A stretch of 64,000 nucleotides of DNA from Archilochus colubris (Eukaryota > Chordata > Aves > Apodiformes > Trochilidae), in contig CM041092.1 of NCBI GenBank assembly GCA_023079485.1, forward strand, positions 12,599,127 through 12,663,126. Direction: 5' to 3'. How positions within the stretch are numbered: the first letter of the stretch is position 1; each line of letters opens with the position of its first letter. A model generated the notes under the pieces. It made no database searches, was not told where the DNA came from, and saw only the letters and a program-made list of their open reading frames with translations. The position numbers were made by a program, and so were the translations under genes. Below are positions 32,901 through 43,246 of this stretch, piece after piece.

Positions 32901-35900
32901 AAATTGACATTATTGTCTCATGTTCATGTGTCCATTCAGGGAAATCTAAGCTACTGTTGTGCTTCCATTTGATGGAGTTAGGCAAGCAATAACCCTCTAT
33001 GCCGAGTTAACTCTCAGCCATGGAGTCTGGGGAATCATCTCCCTGTGGCCTTCCCTTTAAGCACTTCACTGAAGGGTTCACCAATGCATGAGTCACTAAG
33101 CTGCTTCAATCAGGTACACCACACAAATGCCAAGCACTGAAATTTTGTATTTCAGATAATTACTAGTTATCCATAACTCAGTTGCTGTGTTAAATCACCT
33201 CCAAATAGATTTCTTCACTCCAGTTTCCCCAGTCAGGAAAAACAAAGACCATACCAAGGTAATGAGCACATACAAGAAGCTACTTTTCTATTGGACTAAG
33301 AGCAGATGTTTTAAGTAACAAAAAGGCAAGTAACGTTCCAGCCTACTGTATTCACATACATTACCTCAAAGCCAAAAGCAATATTTCTACCTGTAAACGG
33401 AAACTGGATTATTACACCAGGACAGATGTCACATGCAATTTCAGTATCCCTACTGCAAGTATAAAGCTAGTAAAACTAAAAGGCTGTGAAGTTTCCCTTA
33501 TGGAAGAAGCATCATCCTTGGTTTCCCTCATGCTCTGCCTATTTCTATAAAAGCATTTACAGCCAGACACATGCTCTTCAACTACTGAGCCTCTAAAGTG
33601 CTGTAGAGGAAAGAGTGGCACAACATAGCACACTTGCTGATAGCTCTGGCTTTGGGTAGTAACTTAACTCAGAACCCCTTGACTTCAACACAGAAATTGG
33701 GACATATTTAGTTCAGGACACTTCCCTTCAGTATCTAGCAAGTGATAGGTCACATTAAAATACAGAACCAATACAGAATACAAACTTTAAGTTTATCCTT
33801 GTGTGCCCTTTAAGACATTTCCTCCCTTCACAGAGCATGTCACCAGAATTAAAAGCTACTGTTCTGATACACAGCCAGCTCACTTCATAGCTCTCATGCC
33901 TTTCCTGGCAAAGCACAACAGGGTGCTTCTGTAAACTAATGCGTGTCACACAGGGAACAAACAGCAGACTTTGGGGAGAGTCTGTGTGTAGCTGCAGAGA
34001 CCACAACCTCCCTGGGACATCTCTCATGGTTAAAGCACTGCAGTGGATGGCTACATGCTCTTAGAAGACAGGCTGAGAAGGCAAGGCAGGATTGCTGCCC
34101 CTGCCATGATGAAGGCATGAATATATGAAGTCCTACCTAGGCATGGGTGATAAACCAATTCATGGGTGAGGATCAGCACAGTCAACAGGATAGGCAGGAC
34201 AAGACAGTCTCCAGAAGTGTCTTCCAAGTTCAGAAACTCCACAGTTCAGATCTGTGCCCCAGCAGTAGGGCTGATACAAATCTTATTTGTGGGAAGTCTT
34301 CTGGAAGTCAAGGATTATGTGACAACTTGTACAACTTGAACTACTGTAGCAGAAATAAAAAACTTAGAGCAAGCCCTTCTTGACTAACACTTTATTAGAA
34401 ATCCTAACTAATATTTATTTACCAGAGTATAATAGAAAGCATGCTAAAATGATAGATACTATTAGAAGACTGTTATGAATACTTGAGGAAATTGAATTAA
34501 ACAAGGCCACTATCTTCATCTGTTCGTAAAACAAATCAAGCAAAGAGGTACAGTAACACTACCAGACAGCCTACTTAAATTGCTTTCCTTCCATTATAGC
34601 TTCAAAACAGATTAAACCCATTAACACCTACTTTGAATTCAGTTTGCCTTAAGACATATTTAGAAGTAAATTCTCAACAAGCTTGCAGCATTGTTAAAAA
34701 ATTAAATGGCTTCCGAAAATGTGTTTTGAAAATAAGAAAGTAGAATGAGAAATTGTACTGTTTCAAGCAAGTCTTCCTGTCCTTTGAAAGATGATTTCCT
34801 TAAGTTGCTTGGCTAGTCTATTGTATGATATGGTAGATAAAAAGCAGAGGGCTGCCTTCAAAGTCAGTCAGTGAGACTTCTTGGTGACTACACTAAAGAA
34901 AATTTCTTACCTACACAAAGTGGGATCTCACAGTAAGCCAAGAACACTAAATAGCAGAAGAATACCATAAGGGAGAGGAGTTCCTCACCTCCACAGCAGT
35001 TCAGTGGAAAGGCTGTATCAGAGATCAATACATACTTCAGAATTAGTTCATTCTAATCAGGAAGCAGCTTCCCAATGAGTGAAGCAACTTATTTTCTGGA
35101 AGCTGTCAACTTTATCTAAAAAACACTTGACTCATTAAATACTTGTTTTACAGTGGTGCCCAAGACAGTGCCCTGATGAGAAGGAGCAAACTAGCCTTAT
35201 AAACCAACTCCTTTTAAAAAGCAAGGTAGTTCGCAAACTTTTGAAGTGTTTTGTCACGTTCTCAATATAATCCTGTAACACAGTAGTTTATAAAAATTTT
35301 ATCTGTAAGGTAGGATTTTTTTTTAGCCTTTAAGACGCTAGCTCACAAACAATGTGCTACCATCAATATTAAGACTAAATTAAACATTCTTTAACATGGC
35401 CATCTACATGAACTAAGCCCCAGCTGTGGGCACAGTTAAATCTAGTTCTCTAGTTCTCTTGTGAAGAAGGCGCTTCTTCCTGGAGGTAAAGATATACACA
35501 GAGCTAAACAAAGAAATCTTAACACCTGCTTAACCCAGCAGGTTCTCAGCTTTCCAGTTCTTCACTTTGACTTCAGATTGAATTTAAGAAAAGCTTATTA
35601 AAAACTCCAGTTTCATTGCACTTCTAGTAGCCTGAAATATTTCATATTAATCACATCCACTGACAGCAACAGTAATTCACAAAGTAACAACCGACAGGAT
35701 TAAAACTAACAAATGCTTATAATCCCAGGACCATTTTTTAAGTCTTTGACTTGTGATCCTGCAAAGACTCCTAGTTAGGAATGCATTTCTATTGAGTCAC
35801 ATTCCTGTAATTAACCATTATTATATTATTAATAATTATTATTTATCCTTTATCAACCACTTCAGGAAGGATTAGGAAGGCCATGGGCTCAAGATGCCAT

Positions 35901-37490
35901 ATAAAAGCAATTGCTTTAAGCAAGAACTTTGTCATCAGAAAGATTCAAATAGTTACCTACACAGGAGCCTAAATAGCACTCACATTACACAACTTCATGA
36001 CTCTTATTTTGACAGGTCTTAAAAAAACACATTTCCACATCTCAAGTACAAGAGATAAAACGGATGCTCTAATATTACCACTAAAGCAGTATTTGGAAGA
36101 ACATAAAGAGACAAAATGCAAGTTACTTGGATTTCTCTTGCTTACATGACAAGATTACTTGATATTTCTGGGGCAGGCATAGATGAAAGTTGTTTAGTCC
36201 TGTCTTACAGGCTAAAAGGAGCTATCAACAAAATTACTGGCAGCTCTTAACAAGCACTTTTTAAATATCTGCTCCATAGTCTCTTATCAAGAGATAGATA
36301 TGAATTGTCTCATAGAACAAAGCCACAAAATTGATTATTACCACCAGGAGAGTGAAGCAGCCATGTCTGCAGGCCTTGCCATGCCACACAAGAGTGAGTA
36401 ACAAGCCACAGTGAGTAAAACAAGCTTGACAGTGGTGCAGAACAGTTTCTAAAGACACGGATGCAGAGGACAGAAAACCTAAAAACTGAAGGCTTTTATA
36501 AGCAGAATAGTAATTCCAAGTCAAGACCGAAGTTTGAGACTAAAGTCGCTGTCTAGTCTGGTTGATATTTAGGACCAACACTTTCCTAAGTCAATCAAGC
36601 AAAAGTTAAAGTTATGCACATGGAGTGTGAAAAGCACTTCTGTAGCCTTCCCATCCATGCCTTTCACCCAAACTTCCAGAGTTTGCTACTCCCATCCCGA
36701 GTTTTCTCCAGGCACAAGACACCTACTAACCTCAGGCTAACCTGTTTGCCTATCTTGATACAATTATGCACTTGCATTCCCATGAGTACTTATGCCTGCA
36801 CAGCTGTCATGAGAAACAGGCTCCTCCAGTACCTCTGCTAAGAGAGGCCATTAATTCAAATTAATTCATCTGTGTAACAGAAAGCAATTCACTTAATCAG
36901 TAGCCAGTCACATGGCATTTGAATCTTGTTAATAAGAAATTACCAAGGTGAAGTGCAAGTATCTACTGCATGTAAAGTGAACAGCGTTTACAAAGCAACA
37001 GGACAAGAACAAACTATGAAACATTTTCACATCTTGACACTCTGCTACATCACATGGCCACTGCTGGTCTGTTCTTAGGACCGTTCTGTTGCTTGTGAAG
37101 CCTGGACCCCAGCACGTCTCAGAACAGCAAGCCATTTTACCCAGCATCTGGTCAAATAACAGTTGGAGCTTAAAGGGTTAAGCTGCATCTGAAAGAACTC
37201 AAAGCCTGAAAGAGGCATTGGATTGCAGAATCTATACATCACCCAAGATTTCAGGGTGCACATCTGAGCTGTCTCAGAAGTGAACCATCACTACTGCCTT
37301 GATTTGATCAGAGAGTCTCAAGTGCTCTTCTATCCAGAGATACAGGACCCCTGCACTGACAATTAGAGACAAGTGCGAGAGTTTTAACGGGTGAACAAGA
37401 AAGGGTATTGTCTGGTCAAATTAAGCTTTCAGTTGTGACTTTTTCTAAAGTATTCCAGCTAAATCTTTAAATTAGATGTTCCCCTGCAGT

Positions 37491-37515
37491 GTATATATAT
37501 ATATTTATATATATA
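37491..37515. repeat. TA microsatellite
   Basis: About twelve TA units are interrupted by TT in the middle, which makes the tract self-complementary. It lies in RALB intron 1. Confidence 0.8.
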
Positions 37516-39147
37516 ACACCGGAGAAAATAGGCCACCCTCACTTTTCTCCAGGCATGCAAAAGAGAGTCTAGTTGTCCTAATACAACAATTTGCTAGTAA
37601 AAATCTAATATAGAACTTATTTACAGGGATAGACTAAAAGCTTTTCTATTCCTTAAATAGAACATAGTCAAGTTCAGTGTACAGGGGCCAGAAGTAATTA
37701 AAGCAGTAAATAAAACAATTTTTACAAGTCTGCTATAAGTCAATCAGCTGTAAAGATGCAATTGCCAAGAAAGATTGAGATGCTTCTATTAAATTCTCTA
37801 CAATAAAGTTATTTTCAGCCTTCAAACAAATTATTAGCAATAACACAAGTGTGGTTCCCAGTTGTTAGTTCCTTTTCTCAGCCTTGATAACTTCAGCTGG
37901 GGAGGATGGGGGTAGCAGGGGGATAGTTTAAGCCATCTCTAAAAAAGACAGGTTTTCCTGGAAACCATTGCTCTGGGGATGCCCTTGAACAGACAGGGAA
38001 CTTCCCCCTCCCTCACAAGAGAAACGCAGATTTCAGAAATACAGAAGTAGCGTTTGGAGAGTTCAAAAAGCTATCCCAACTACGGGCTTAAAACCTGAAA
38101 AAGGCAAGGCTGATCCTAGTGCAGGTGCAGTCTCCCTTCTCCCTTTACCCCATGAAAATACTCGGGGGCAACTAAAACTAAGCCTTCTGGTCTAGGATCA
38201 GAATGGATTCAACAGGACGCCAGCAGACAGACCGAGTTAGGCCTCCAGCGGCTGCTCAGGAAGCATGACTGAGCTGCTTTCTCTCACAACTGCTCTCCCT
38301 GTCCTTCTCCAGGTAAGGTCACACTCAGGCACCACCTTTCTCCTCCTCCAAGATCTACACCAATAAGACCAGAGAATAAACAGCAGCACAGAGGAAAAAC
38401 CTAGCCAGATAAAGCAAAATCCTTCAGAAACTTCTGGTACAGCTGAAACCGACGGGATCTCAAACCCTTCATTTACCTCGCACATCTGAAACGTTGTCAC
38501 CTATCCCAGGGCAGCCAAAGGGAAGCAGAGAAGCCTACACAGAAAGAATTCACTAGAGAAACTAACACTCCACGACAGCTCCTCCTCGCCCTTTCCCTCC
38601 CCGAGCCACACTTGTAGATACACTCCCAGCACCCACCCAACCCCCATGACTCCACCTCAGCCCCAGCGCCACCGGGACGCACCGGGGGAGGGAAGCGAGG
38701 GATGGGGGGGGCTGCGGCGCAGCCGAACCGCACTTCCCTCCCGGGCCCCCACGCAGGCCCAAGGACCCAGGCTACACACGGGGCACCGCTTCGCCTCCTC
38801 ACCCTCAAAAGCTTTCCGGGCCGAGAAGCCGCGTCCCGAGGTAGGAACTGCCGCAGGGCTCCCCGCACACCCGGCAGGAAGGGGGCTGCCCCGCACCCGC
38901 GGCTGACACCTCCCTTCCCTCTCCACAGAAAGGGAAGCTCAGGAACTCGGGGGCCCAGCCCTACTCCCCGGCCGGTAGCCTCAGGCCCGCTCAGACTGCA
39001 GCCGGGACTCGGCGACTGCCGCCTCCCCTCACCGAGTGAACGGGGCCAGGACAGCCGAGCCCCACACAACCCCAAGGGGGACGCCCAGAGGTGGCTGCCA
39101 AGCAGGCAGGCAGGCACCCTCCTCCCCCTTCCATTCCCCCCACTCAC

Positions 39148-39230
39148 CTGGGGACTAAGACCCAGCTCCGCGCTGCGGCTCCCGCCCGGCTCCCGGCCCC
39201 GCTTTACCCGCCGCCCCCCGCCCGCTCATT
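39148..39230 (-). other. RALB: Probable RALB non-coding first exon
   Basis: A near-perfect splice donor on the minus strand (TCCCCAG|GTGAGTG) lies at 39148 within the CpG island and upstream of the ETS and CCAAT motifs expected of a promoter. Mammalian RALB also has an untranslated first exon. The exon's 5' end, here set near the inverted CCAAT box, is a guess. There is no TATA box, so start sites may be dispersed. Confidence 0.5.
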
Positions 39231-39232
39231 GG
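39228..39232 (-). promoter_or_regulatory. CCAAT box (NF-Y type), RALB strand
   Basis: The plus strand reads ATTGG, giving CCAAT on the RALB strand about 80 bases upstream of the inferred first-exon donor. Proximity to the ETS motif at 39263-39269 supports a core-promoter role. Binding is inferred. Confidence 0.4.
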
Positions 39233-39262
39233 GGTGCCGCCGCCCGCGCGCCCCCGCCGCGC

Positions 39263-39269
39263 ACTTCCG
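39263..39269 (-). promoter_or_regulatory. ETS/GABP-type motif CGGAAGT
   Basis: The plus-strand bases ACTTCCG give CGGAAGT on the minus strand. This motif is typical of TATA-less CpG-island promoters and often lies within 100 bases of the start site. Confidence 0.4.
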
Positions 39270-39345
39270 TCCTCGTCGGCTCCGGACCCGGCTCCCCGCG
39301 GGCACGCGCCCGCCCCGGCACCGCCTCCCCCCGCCCGCCCCACGG

Positions 39346-39352
39346 TCACGTG
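39346..39352. promoter_or_regulatory. E-box TCACGTG
   Basis: A palindromic CACGTG with a 5' T lies in the context GGTCACGTGGC, which matches USF or MiT/TFE-family binding preferences. It sits 12 bases from a plus-strand CCAAT box (39364-39368). Confidence 0.4.
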
Positions 39353-39363
39353 GCGCTCCCCGG

Positions 39364-39368
39364 CCAAT
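39364..39368 (+). promoter_or_regulatory. CCAAT box, plus orientation
   Basis: CCAAT is followed by a G-rich stretch with a GC box (39374-39382). With the E-box beside it, it forms a compact cluster upstream of the RALB start. NF-Y sites work in either orientation. Confidence 0.35.
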
Positions 39369-39373
39369 GGGAG

Positions 39374-39440
39374 GGGGCGGGGGGCGTGGCCAGCGACGGG
39401 CGGTTGGGGCTGAGGTGGGGAGGGACGGGACGGGGCGGGG
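39374..39440 (+). promoter_or_regulatory. GC-box cluster (SP1/KLF type)
   Basis: Perfect GGGGCGGGG boxes are at 39374-39382 and 39432-39440, with further G-runs following. They lie upstream of the inferred RALB start. The 39417-39449 part also fits a G-quadruplex pattern. Confidence 0.45.
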
Positions 39441-39555
39441 GGGGGCGGGAAGAGAGGTGCGGTGCGGGGTTCGGTGGAGCCGCGTGTGGTCTGCGGTTCT
39501 GGGAGATGCGGAGCTCCGGTACCGAAGGGAGGGAAGGCTCGGTGGTTCTGCGGTC

Positions 39556-40171
39556 TAGACAGGCTGGGTCGAGGGGCCGAGGCCAATCGCATGAGGTTCA
39601 GCAAGGCCAAGTGCCGGGTCCTGCACTTGGGTCACAGCAACCCCAAGCAATGTTACAGGGAAGGGCGGCTGGAAAGCTGCCGGTGGGAAAGGACCCGGGA
39701 GTGTTGGTCAGCAGCCAGTGGGATGTGAGCCACCGGTATGTCCAGGTGGCCAAGGCCAACAGCATCCCGGCTTGTATCAGCAATAAGGTGGCCAGCAGAA
39801 GTAGGGAGGTGATTGTCCTCCTGTACTCAGCACCGAAGGGGCCACACCTTGAATCCTGGGTTCAGTTCTGGGCCCCTCACAGCAAGAGAGGCATTGAGGG
39901 GCTGGAGTATGGGTAGAGAAGGGCAACCAAGCTGGTGAAGGGTCTAGAGCACGAGTTTTATGAGCAGCAGCTGAGGGAACTGGGGTTGTATAGCCTGGAG
40001 AAAAGGAGGCTGAAAGGGGGACCTTGTTCTCTGCAGCAACCTGAAAATAAGGTGGTGTTGGTCTCTTCTCCCGTCAAAATAAAAGGAAACAGCCCCAAGT
40101 GGCACCAGGGGAGGTTTAGGTTAAATATTAGGAAAAATTTCTTCACTGAAGGTGTTGTCAGGCACTGGAAC
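39556..40171 (+). mobile_element. CR1 LINE copy A, 5' segment (truncated)
   Basis: The sequence follows the known 3' portion of avian CR1: the end of the ORF2 reverse-transcriptase region (a Lys-Cys-Arg-Val-Leu-His-Leu-Gly sequence is readable near 39609), then the conserved GTGAAGGGTCTAGAG and AGCCTGGAGAAAAGGAGGCTG blocks. It is 5'-truncated, as most CR1 copies are, and its reading frame is broken, so it is inert. It breaks off at GGCACTGGAAC (40171) and resumes at 40450 after a second CR1. The 5' limit is approximate, because it merges with the CpG island. Confidence 0.9.
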
Positions 40172-40449
40172 GTGTCAGTGCTGTCCCACTGTAGGACTAG
40201 GGGTAATGGGTGCAAGCGGGAGCATAGAAGGTTCAGCATAAATATAAAAAAAGCTTTTTCAGTGTGAGGGTGACAGAGCACTGGCACAGGCTGCCCAGAG
40301 AGGCTGTGGAGTCTCCTTCCCTGGAGACATTCAAACCCACCTGGACACATTCCTGTGTGACCTGCACCAGGAGATCCTGTCCTGGCAGGGGGTTGGACTC
40401 AATGATCTCTTGAGATCCCTTCCAACCCCTGACATTCTGTGATTCTGTG
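40172..40449 (+). mobile_element. CR1 LINE copy B, nested inside copy A
   Basis: This short, 3'-end-only CR1 has its own GGCTGCCCAGAGAGGCTG block, the GGTTGGACTCAATGATCTC block and a terminal ATTCTGTGATTCTGTG octamer pair at 40434-40449. It repeats sequence that copy A carries again after 40450, so it is a separate element. The terminal octamers differ from those of copy A (ATTCTATG), so the two belong to different CR1 subfamilies. Confidence 0.85.
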
Positions 40450-40612
40450 GGCTGCCCAGCGAAATGGTGAAGTCACCATCCCTGGAGGCATTTGAAAGAT
40501 ATGTAGATGTGGTGCCTGAGGACCTGGTTTAGTGGTGGATTTTGCAGCACGCTGGGTTAGCAGTTGGACTTGATCTTAAAGGTCTTACCCCAAACAATTC
40601 TATGATTCTATG
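40450..40612 (+). mobile_element. CR1 LINE copy A, 3' segment
   Basis: It starts at GGCTGCCCAG exactly where the CR1 consensus continues from the break at 40171, passes through TCACCATCCCTGGAGGCATTT, and ends in ATTCTATGATTCTATG (40597-40612). It restores the 3' end of copy A, so copy B is an insertion into it. Confidence 0.85.
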
Positions 40613-43201
40613 AGGTGTGTTTGGGCTGCTGAGAAGGATCCAGTCCTGCTAAGAGAGCAGCCAAAGAGCAGCAGGAAAAGGCTGCCCATCTGCTATTGCT
40701 TGTTTATGAGGACAAGGAGCCTGTGGGGAGTTGATGTAACATTAATGTCCCCCAAGAGCCTGGTGCAGAGCCCCACTGGGAAGGTGAGCTTGTAAACCCT
40801 GTAGGCTGTTTTGACCCAAAATAAATTAGGAAGGGCTCTTAAGTACACAATCAGTATTGTCGTGCAGATTCTACTAATGACTGCAGAAGTTAATAATTTT
40901 GATAACAGAAGGCAAAAGAATGGAAATGTCCCTGTTTCTCCTCATAAGTGTTGAGAGCTGTGTTTTATTAAATCACTGAACTGCAATCCTGTTATGTGTG
41001 TGCAGCACAGAGTAATTTTAACTGCTCAGGGAAAAAAAATAGCTATTGCTATATTTACTGCATTTTTCTCTTCAAATCTTTATCAGTCCTAAATACAAAT
41101 TCTTTCTGTCCAGTTCTAATATTACCATCACACAGTCAGACATAGTTAACTTCCCAGTTAGAAAATAAAACAGCATCATCTTGCTGCTTTAACTTGGTTA
41201 TTTTTTTTTTTAGCTTTAAATGTTGACCTGTTTAAATTCCACACATTGAGGTTGGAGTGAATATGTTTGGCAAAATTCTTCCTTCTAGAAAAGCATCACT
41301 ATAGATGATAACTTTCACTTTGGGAAATGATGGAAGTCGTTGGTATTACTGACTTCTGGGTGCTCAGATCATCTGGGACAGAAGTAATAGGTTAAGTAGT
41401 TGTGTTAACTTCTGCTTTCATGTTGGGTGTCTCTGTAGCCTCCTCCAGAAAAGAAAGGGAAAGAATTAATTACTTTCTACCTCTATCCATTGATGGCTAG
41501 GTGAAATGGTGTTTTAAAACTGGAGAGCATAAAAAAGGCCTGACACTTAAAATAAATGAGAAAATGAGAAAATAGGCAATAAATGAGAAAAAAGACAATC
41601 CAGCTTTATAAAAGTGATAGGTGAAACAGTGGCCTATTGCCAAAACAAAATAAAATATAGGAGGAGGAGGAATTGGAAAGAGATTTACTATAATCTTTAA
41701 TTTCAGGCTTGGCAAAAAATGCCAGGAATTGAAAAAAAAAGTAGTTATAGAAGCAGAAAAAGTAGGTGTGTGGCTCTGACAAACAGCTGAGTACCTTGGG
41801 ACTGCATAAAAAGGAGGTATGCTCAGAATTTCATCTTTCTACTTTGTTTTCTACTTTGTTTATAAGTAAACATAATTGGCATAATTCTTGCATCATCATG
41901 TTTCTCCTCCTAACTCAAACTGCAAAACACCAGAAATAAGTTAACCGCTTAGGTGGAAAAGTTACTTTCTTTTTTTCAGAAATGTCTCAATTCCAGCAAT
42001 TCTTTCCCTAAGTGTTATAGGATGTAATAAATTAAGAACATCAATATTCATCCTGCATTAGAAGCTGGCAGACGGAAAGCTATTTACTATTCGATGCCAT
42101 CCATGCAGAGAAAGAAACATTGCCAAATGTGAAGGAATGCTGTTTTATAGCTAACACTTAAATTACTCAAATCTTAGTATTTCTGGCATTGTGTATGGAC
42201 TGTTTTTAAGGCAGATTTTGAACATTTGTACATTTTGTATGTAGTCCTAGGGGGGAAAAAAAAAGTCCAAATTAATTAGAACCGTTTCCTACTTATTCTG
42301 AAACTATGTGTCCCCATGACCATCCTTTGAGTTGTGCTGGCAACATGGTGGGACTCATAGAAGATAAACATTTTCAGAAAATCATATCTCTGAGGAAACT
42401 ATCAAGAATGTGGGAAGCCAGGTCTCTTCAAACCAAACACTGTATTAGTCTGCTGCCTGTACCACAGAGCTGACACTTTCCCTTCCCCCCTTGCAAAAAA
42501 GAGGGTTGAGTAATTAACCACATCTGTCTTGCTTCTGCAAACTGTTTAAGGGAAACCTGCTTCTCTGTAGTGACCTAATCATGACAAAGAACATTTGTCT
42601 GATGCCACATTTTGAATCATTATGCAGGTTGCCTGGTCTGATCTCCATGGTTACCATAGGTGTTGCAGATGTATTTTTGCTTCAGTACTTTAAGAAGAAA
42701 AATTCTATAGAACAATTTAGGGGAGAAAATCCTTTTCATTGCCATTTATATTGCATTTCATTTATTCTAAGTGCTTTGCAGACAATGAACAATCACTTTC
42801 TAAACAAGTAAGATTTCAGTAGAGATGGAAAAAATTCTCTCCAGCTGTTAATTTATCATGCCAGAATATGCCTTAAACTGAAAATTCTTAGAGATAGGGA
42901 TAGTGTTTTTGATTCATGCATTTAGTTTCTTGCTCACTAAGAACATGACATGGCATAGAGTTCTTTGTCACTGCTAGAGTCATGAACAACAGAAGAACAG
43001 TAAGTGTGGTGGGCTGATGAGCAACAATTTTTTTTTCTTTGCAAAGATTAGGACTTATAATTCCCTTCTGAGCAGTTCTATTTTATAAGTAGAAATATAT
43101 TCTGAAAGATGGTTGTATGAAACCAGTTAGCTGAAATTAGTTCTGGAAACTAGAGATGAGATAATCTGGGATAAATCCCAGATATATAGATCTATTCAGG
43201 G

Positions 43202-43246
43202 TTTGTTTGTTTGTTTCTTTGTTTTTGCTTTGTTTTGTTTTGTTTG
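43202..43246. repeat. TTTG-rich simple repeat
   Basis: GTTT repeated four times is followed by TTTTG units, 45 bases of nearly pure T and G. Confidence 0.75.

Larger units (their letters stand above)
23875..39147 (-). other. RALB intron 1 (inferred, about 15.3 kb)
   Basis: The 3' acceptor is clear at 23875-23876. The 5' end is inferred from the strong donor CCAG|GTGAGT at 39148 inside the CpG island. The intron is AT-rich. It holds a C12 run (25421-25432), a possible eroded CR1 near 25.25-25.40 kb, an imperfect short repeat at 26844-26916 and a TA microsatellite at 37491-37515. Large first introns of RAS-family genes often carry enhancers, but none can be named from sequence alone. Alternative first exons cannot be excluded. 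Confidence 0.6.
38620..39560. promoter_or_regulatory. CpG island, probable RALB promoter
   Basis: This is the only strongly GC-rich, CpG-dense segment of the window, bounded by AT-rich intron on one side and a CR1 on the other. It contains several GC boxes, two CCAAT boxes, an ETS core, a CACGTG E-box and no TATA box, the usual make-up of a housekeeping promoter. The position fits a RALB start 15 kb upstream of its first coding exon. Bidirectional activity is possible, but no plus-strand gene follows. Confidence 0.8.

Noticed and set aside
33990..34020. Short match to the CR1 phrase ACAACCTCCCTGGG
   Set aside because: Only about 20 bases agree and the flanks do not continue the CR1 consensus.
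38497..39147. 216-codon minus-strand open frame
   Set aside because: This is low-complexity composition typical of GC-rich promoter DNA where stop codons are rare. No domain is visible. It is kept only as part of the alternative first-exon question.
38702..39916. 404-codon plus-strand open frame
   Set aside because: It runs through the CpG island into the CR1, is Pro/Arg/Gly-rich from GC composition, overlaps long frames on the other strand and resembles no protein family.
39935..40350. Open frames of 110 and 130 codons on both strands
   Set aside because: Both lie within the nested CR1 copies and reflect decayed retroposon sequence.
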